Assembly: GCA_900752625.1 (NCBI GenBank)
Contig: CAADWC010000106.1
Location: 1 to 9,245 of the forward strand
From: Oscillospiraceae bacterium
GTDB taxonomy: Bacteria; Bacillota; Clostridia; Oscillospirales; Ruminococcaceae
Direction of reading: 5' to 3'
DNA length: 9,245 bases
A program made the translations under genes and the position numbers. Positions 6,589 through 9,245 of the stretch are shown one piece after another. Under the pieces are notes generated by a model. That model saw nothing but the letters and a program-made list of their open reading frames with translations, did not search any database and was not told where the DNA came from. The stretch's first letter is position 1. Each line of letters opens with the position of its first letter.

Positions 6589-6820
6589 TGAAAATGAGCG
6601 CGGCTTGTTACCCTACCCGGTCATTTTAGCCGCGACAAAGGGCGACCCCGACGCCATGAAAATTGTAATGCAGCACTACCAAAGCTACATAGCCCATTTG
6701 TCTATGAAGAAAATCCGCGACGAAAGCGGCAATACCTATTACGGCGTAGACGAGGACTTACGGGAACGGCTGCAAGCAAAGCTCATGCGGGCTGTCCTAT
6801 CCTTTAAGACAGATAATTAA
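6569..6820 (+). CDS. HTH_16 conjugative-transposon protein, Tn916 Orf8-like
   Basis: This 83-aa protein fits the short helix-turn-helix domain found in conjugative transposons (HTH_16 family). The diagnostic order is PYPVILAATKGDPDAM (about 15-30), MKIVMQHYQSYI (30-41) and, near the end, DEDLRERLQAKLMRAVLSF (about 61-79). In Tn916 the equivalent protein, Orf8, is encoded directly after Orf7. Here the ATG lies 20 nt inside the sigma factor gene, with GGAGGA (6555-6560) 8 nt upstream, so expression of the two is tied together. The domain resembles the N-terminal region of sigma factors, which raises the inference that Orf7-like and Orf8-like proteins supply complementary halves of a split sigma factor. 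Confidence 0.88.
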   Translation: MNGTNCNENERGLLPYPVILAATKGDPDAMKIVMQHYQSYIAHLSMKKIRDESGNTYYGVDEDLRERLQAKLMRAVLSFKTDN

Positions 6821-7180
6821 AAACGCGAAGTGTTCCACCCCTTTCCGCTTTGCGTATTTCTGTCTTTTGTACCTTGACAAAGAAAGCGGCGCAAGATAAC
6901 GGCGGCGCAGCATAGGGCAAATCAGATACGTTCCTTTTGCGCCGAGCCATGCGGCGGGTGCGCCATGACGTTATCCCGGCGGGACTTTCCCGCCCGGGAT
7001 AACCGAGCGACCAACACCGACGCCGGAAAACAGGCATAGCAGCCTGTCGGCGACGAAGCGCAAAATACATAATGATACTCCCTTATCGCCATAGTCCGAG
7101 CGTTCAGAGCGTCGCAGGCAATGGGTAGGGCTGCGCGAGAACCGCGCAGGGGTGCAATTCCCGTGAGGTTAAGAAGCTAA
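6821..7180 (+). other. GC-rich structured non-coding region (RNA or oriT candidate)
   Basis: No gene with a credible ribosome binding site is visible here. The stretch is dense in inverted repeats: CGGCGCAA (6887-6894) with TTGCGCCG (6937-6944); a 15-bp stem with one bulged base (6970-6984 with 6988-7003, loop CTT); ACAGGC (7030-7035) with GCCTGT (7042-7047), extended by CGCCG/CGGCG; and CTGCGCG (7131-7137) with CGCGCAG (7143-7149). None is followed by a T-tract, so they are not terminators. A structured RNA, a long leader for TnpW, or an origin of transfer or protein-binding site would all fit. I cannot match it to a named RNA family. Confidence 0.5.
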
Positions 7181-7210
7181 TTGACCGTCTGATTAAAGCT
7201 CCTTTATAAA
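7181..7210 (+). promoter_or_regulatory. Promoter of the tnpW gene
   Basis: TTGACC (7181-7186) and TATAAA (7205-7210) are each one base from consensus and separated by 18 bp. Transcription would begin near 7217. Confidence 0.68.
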
Positions 7211-7217
7211 TTACCGG

Positions 7218-7240
7218 GAATAGTGGACTTGCCACTATTC
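7218..7240 (+). other. 5' end hairpin of the tnpW message
   Basis: GAATAGTGG (7218-7226) and CCACTATTC (7232-7240) form a perfect 9-bp stem with a 5-nt loop, right at the expected transcription start. It could stabilise the mRNA 5' end or be a protein operator. Confidence 0.5.
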
Positions 7241-7284
7241 ATAAACTGAACTATTAAACGAGCGAAAGAAAGGGGGCTTTTCTT

Positions 7285-7452
7285 TTGTCGCAAAATCAAT
7301 CTTCCGTTACCACAACGGAACACAAAATTGGAAAAGTTACTTATCTTGTATGTTCGGCGCAGAGTGAACGAGCGACGGATACACTCGACAAAAAGATAAA
7401 AAAGCTCATTCGTAAAGATATGGAGCTAAACGCCGCAAACGCCCGAAAATAG
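7285..7452 (+). CDS. tnpW: TnpW-like transposon-encoded protein
   Basis: This 55-aa protein starts at TTG, supported by AAAGGGGG 8 nt upstream (ending 7276). The core KIGKVTYLVCSAQS (about 14-28) followed by ATDTLDKKIKKLI (about 30-42) matches the TnpW family of small proteins encoded next to large serine recombinases, first named in Tn4451. The family has no settled biochemical function. A role in regulating or assisting the recombinase is the usual guess. The protein is basic towards its C-terminus. It has its own promoter, and its stop codon lies in the loop of the following terminator. That makes it a separate transcription unit from the recombinase. Confidence 0.85.
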   Translation: MSQNQSSVTTTEHKIGKVTYLVCSAQSERATDTLDKKIKKLIRKDMELNAANARK

Positions 7453-7462
7453 GGCGTTTTTT
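7437..7462 (+). terminator. Intrinsic terminator after tnpW
   Basis: AAACGCCC (7437-7444) pairs with GGGCGTTT (7452-7459) and is followed by further T residues, giving a run of six T. The tnpW stop codon (7450-7452) is in the loop and stem edge. This should separate tnpW from the recombinase transcript. Confidence 0.85.
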
Positions 7463-7471
7463 CATATTTAG

Positions 7472-9229
<1,758 letters not shown>

Positions 9230-9245
9230 CATATATCAAAAAGAG

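Noticed and set aside
6948..7040. Short plus-strand frames starting at ATG 6948 and ATG 6965
   Set aside because: They are 17 and 24 codons long, lie across the long hairpin and have no convincing ribosome binding site or conserved feature.
6804..7070. Minus-strand 88-codon frame in the GC-rich spacer
   Set aside because: It is arginine-rich with no recognisable domain, overlaps strong inverted repeats, and is best explained by GC-rich structured sequence lacking stops.

Overview
This window looks like the recombinase-proximal part of an integrative and conjugative element (ICE) of the Tn916/Tn1549 kind from a low- to mid-GC Firmicute, most likely a gut clostridium. The evidence is a set of backbone genes typical of these elements: a divergent XRE-type regulator resembling Tn916 Orf9, a small sigma factor resembling Orf7, a short HTH protein resembling Orf8, a TnpW-like protein, and a large serine recombinase with a C-terminal DUF4368-like region. 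No relaxase or mating-pair genes are visible. If present, they would lie to the left of position 1. The recombinase stop codon is 16 bases from the right edge, so the element end (att site) is probably just outside the window.

Layout. Bases 1-162 hold no gene but contain a strong minus-strand terminator for the Orf9-like gene (163-516, minus). A divergent control region (517-676) carries a near-consensus promoter and an 11-bp direct repeat spaced 22 bp. It drives a five-gene rightward operon: a 62-aa HTH protein, an OmpR-type response regulator, a two-TM histidine kinase with almost no extracellular loop, an ABC ATPase and a 775-aa FtsX-type permease. The genes are tightly coupled, with 4-nt ATGA overlaps at both HTH/regulator and ATPase/permease. 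A second probable promoter with a Bce-like ACA-N4-TGT box lies at the kinase/ATPase junction. The set reads as a sense-and-export module, by family analogy for antimicrobial peptides or cell-wall-active compounds. The substrate cannot be read from the sequence.

Bases 5674-6147 are non-coding apart from one probable 18-codon leader peptide. They contain five hairpins, of which at least two look like intrinsic terminators. This resembles an attenuation leader in front of the sigma factor and Orf8-like genes (6148-6820). Bases 6821-7284 are a second, GC-rich and hairpin-rich non-coding stretch that could be a structured RNA or an origin of transfer. It ends in a good promoter for a TTG-started TnpW gene (7285-7452) with its own terminator. 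The recombinase (7553-9229) then has a separate extended -10 promoter overlapped by an inverted repeat.

Working model (inference): Orf9-like and the sigma/Orf8-like pair regulate element activity, the recombinase (perhaps modulated by TnpW) excises and integrates the element, and the two-component/ABC operon is cargo lodged between backbone genes that are adjacent in Tn916.
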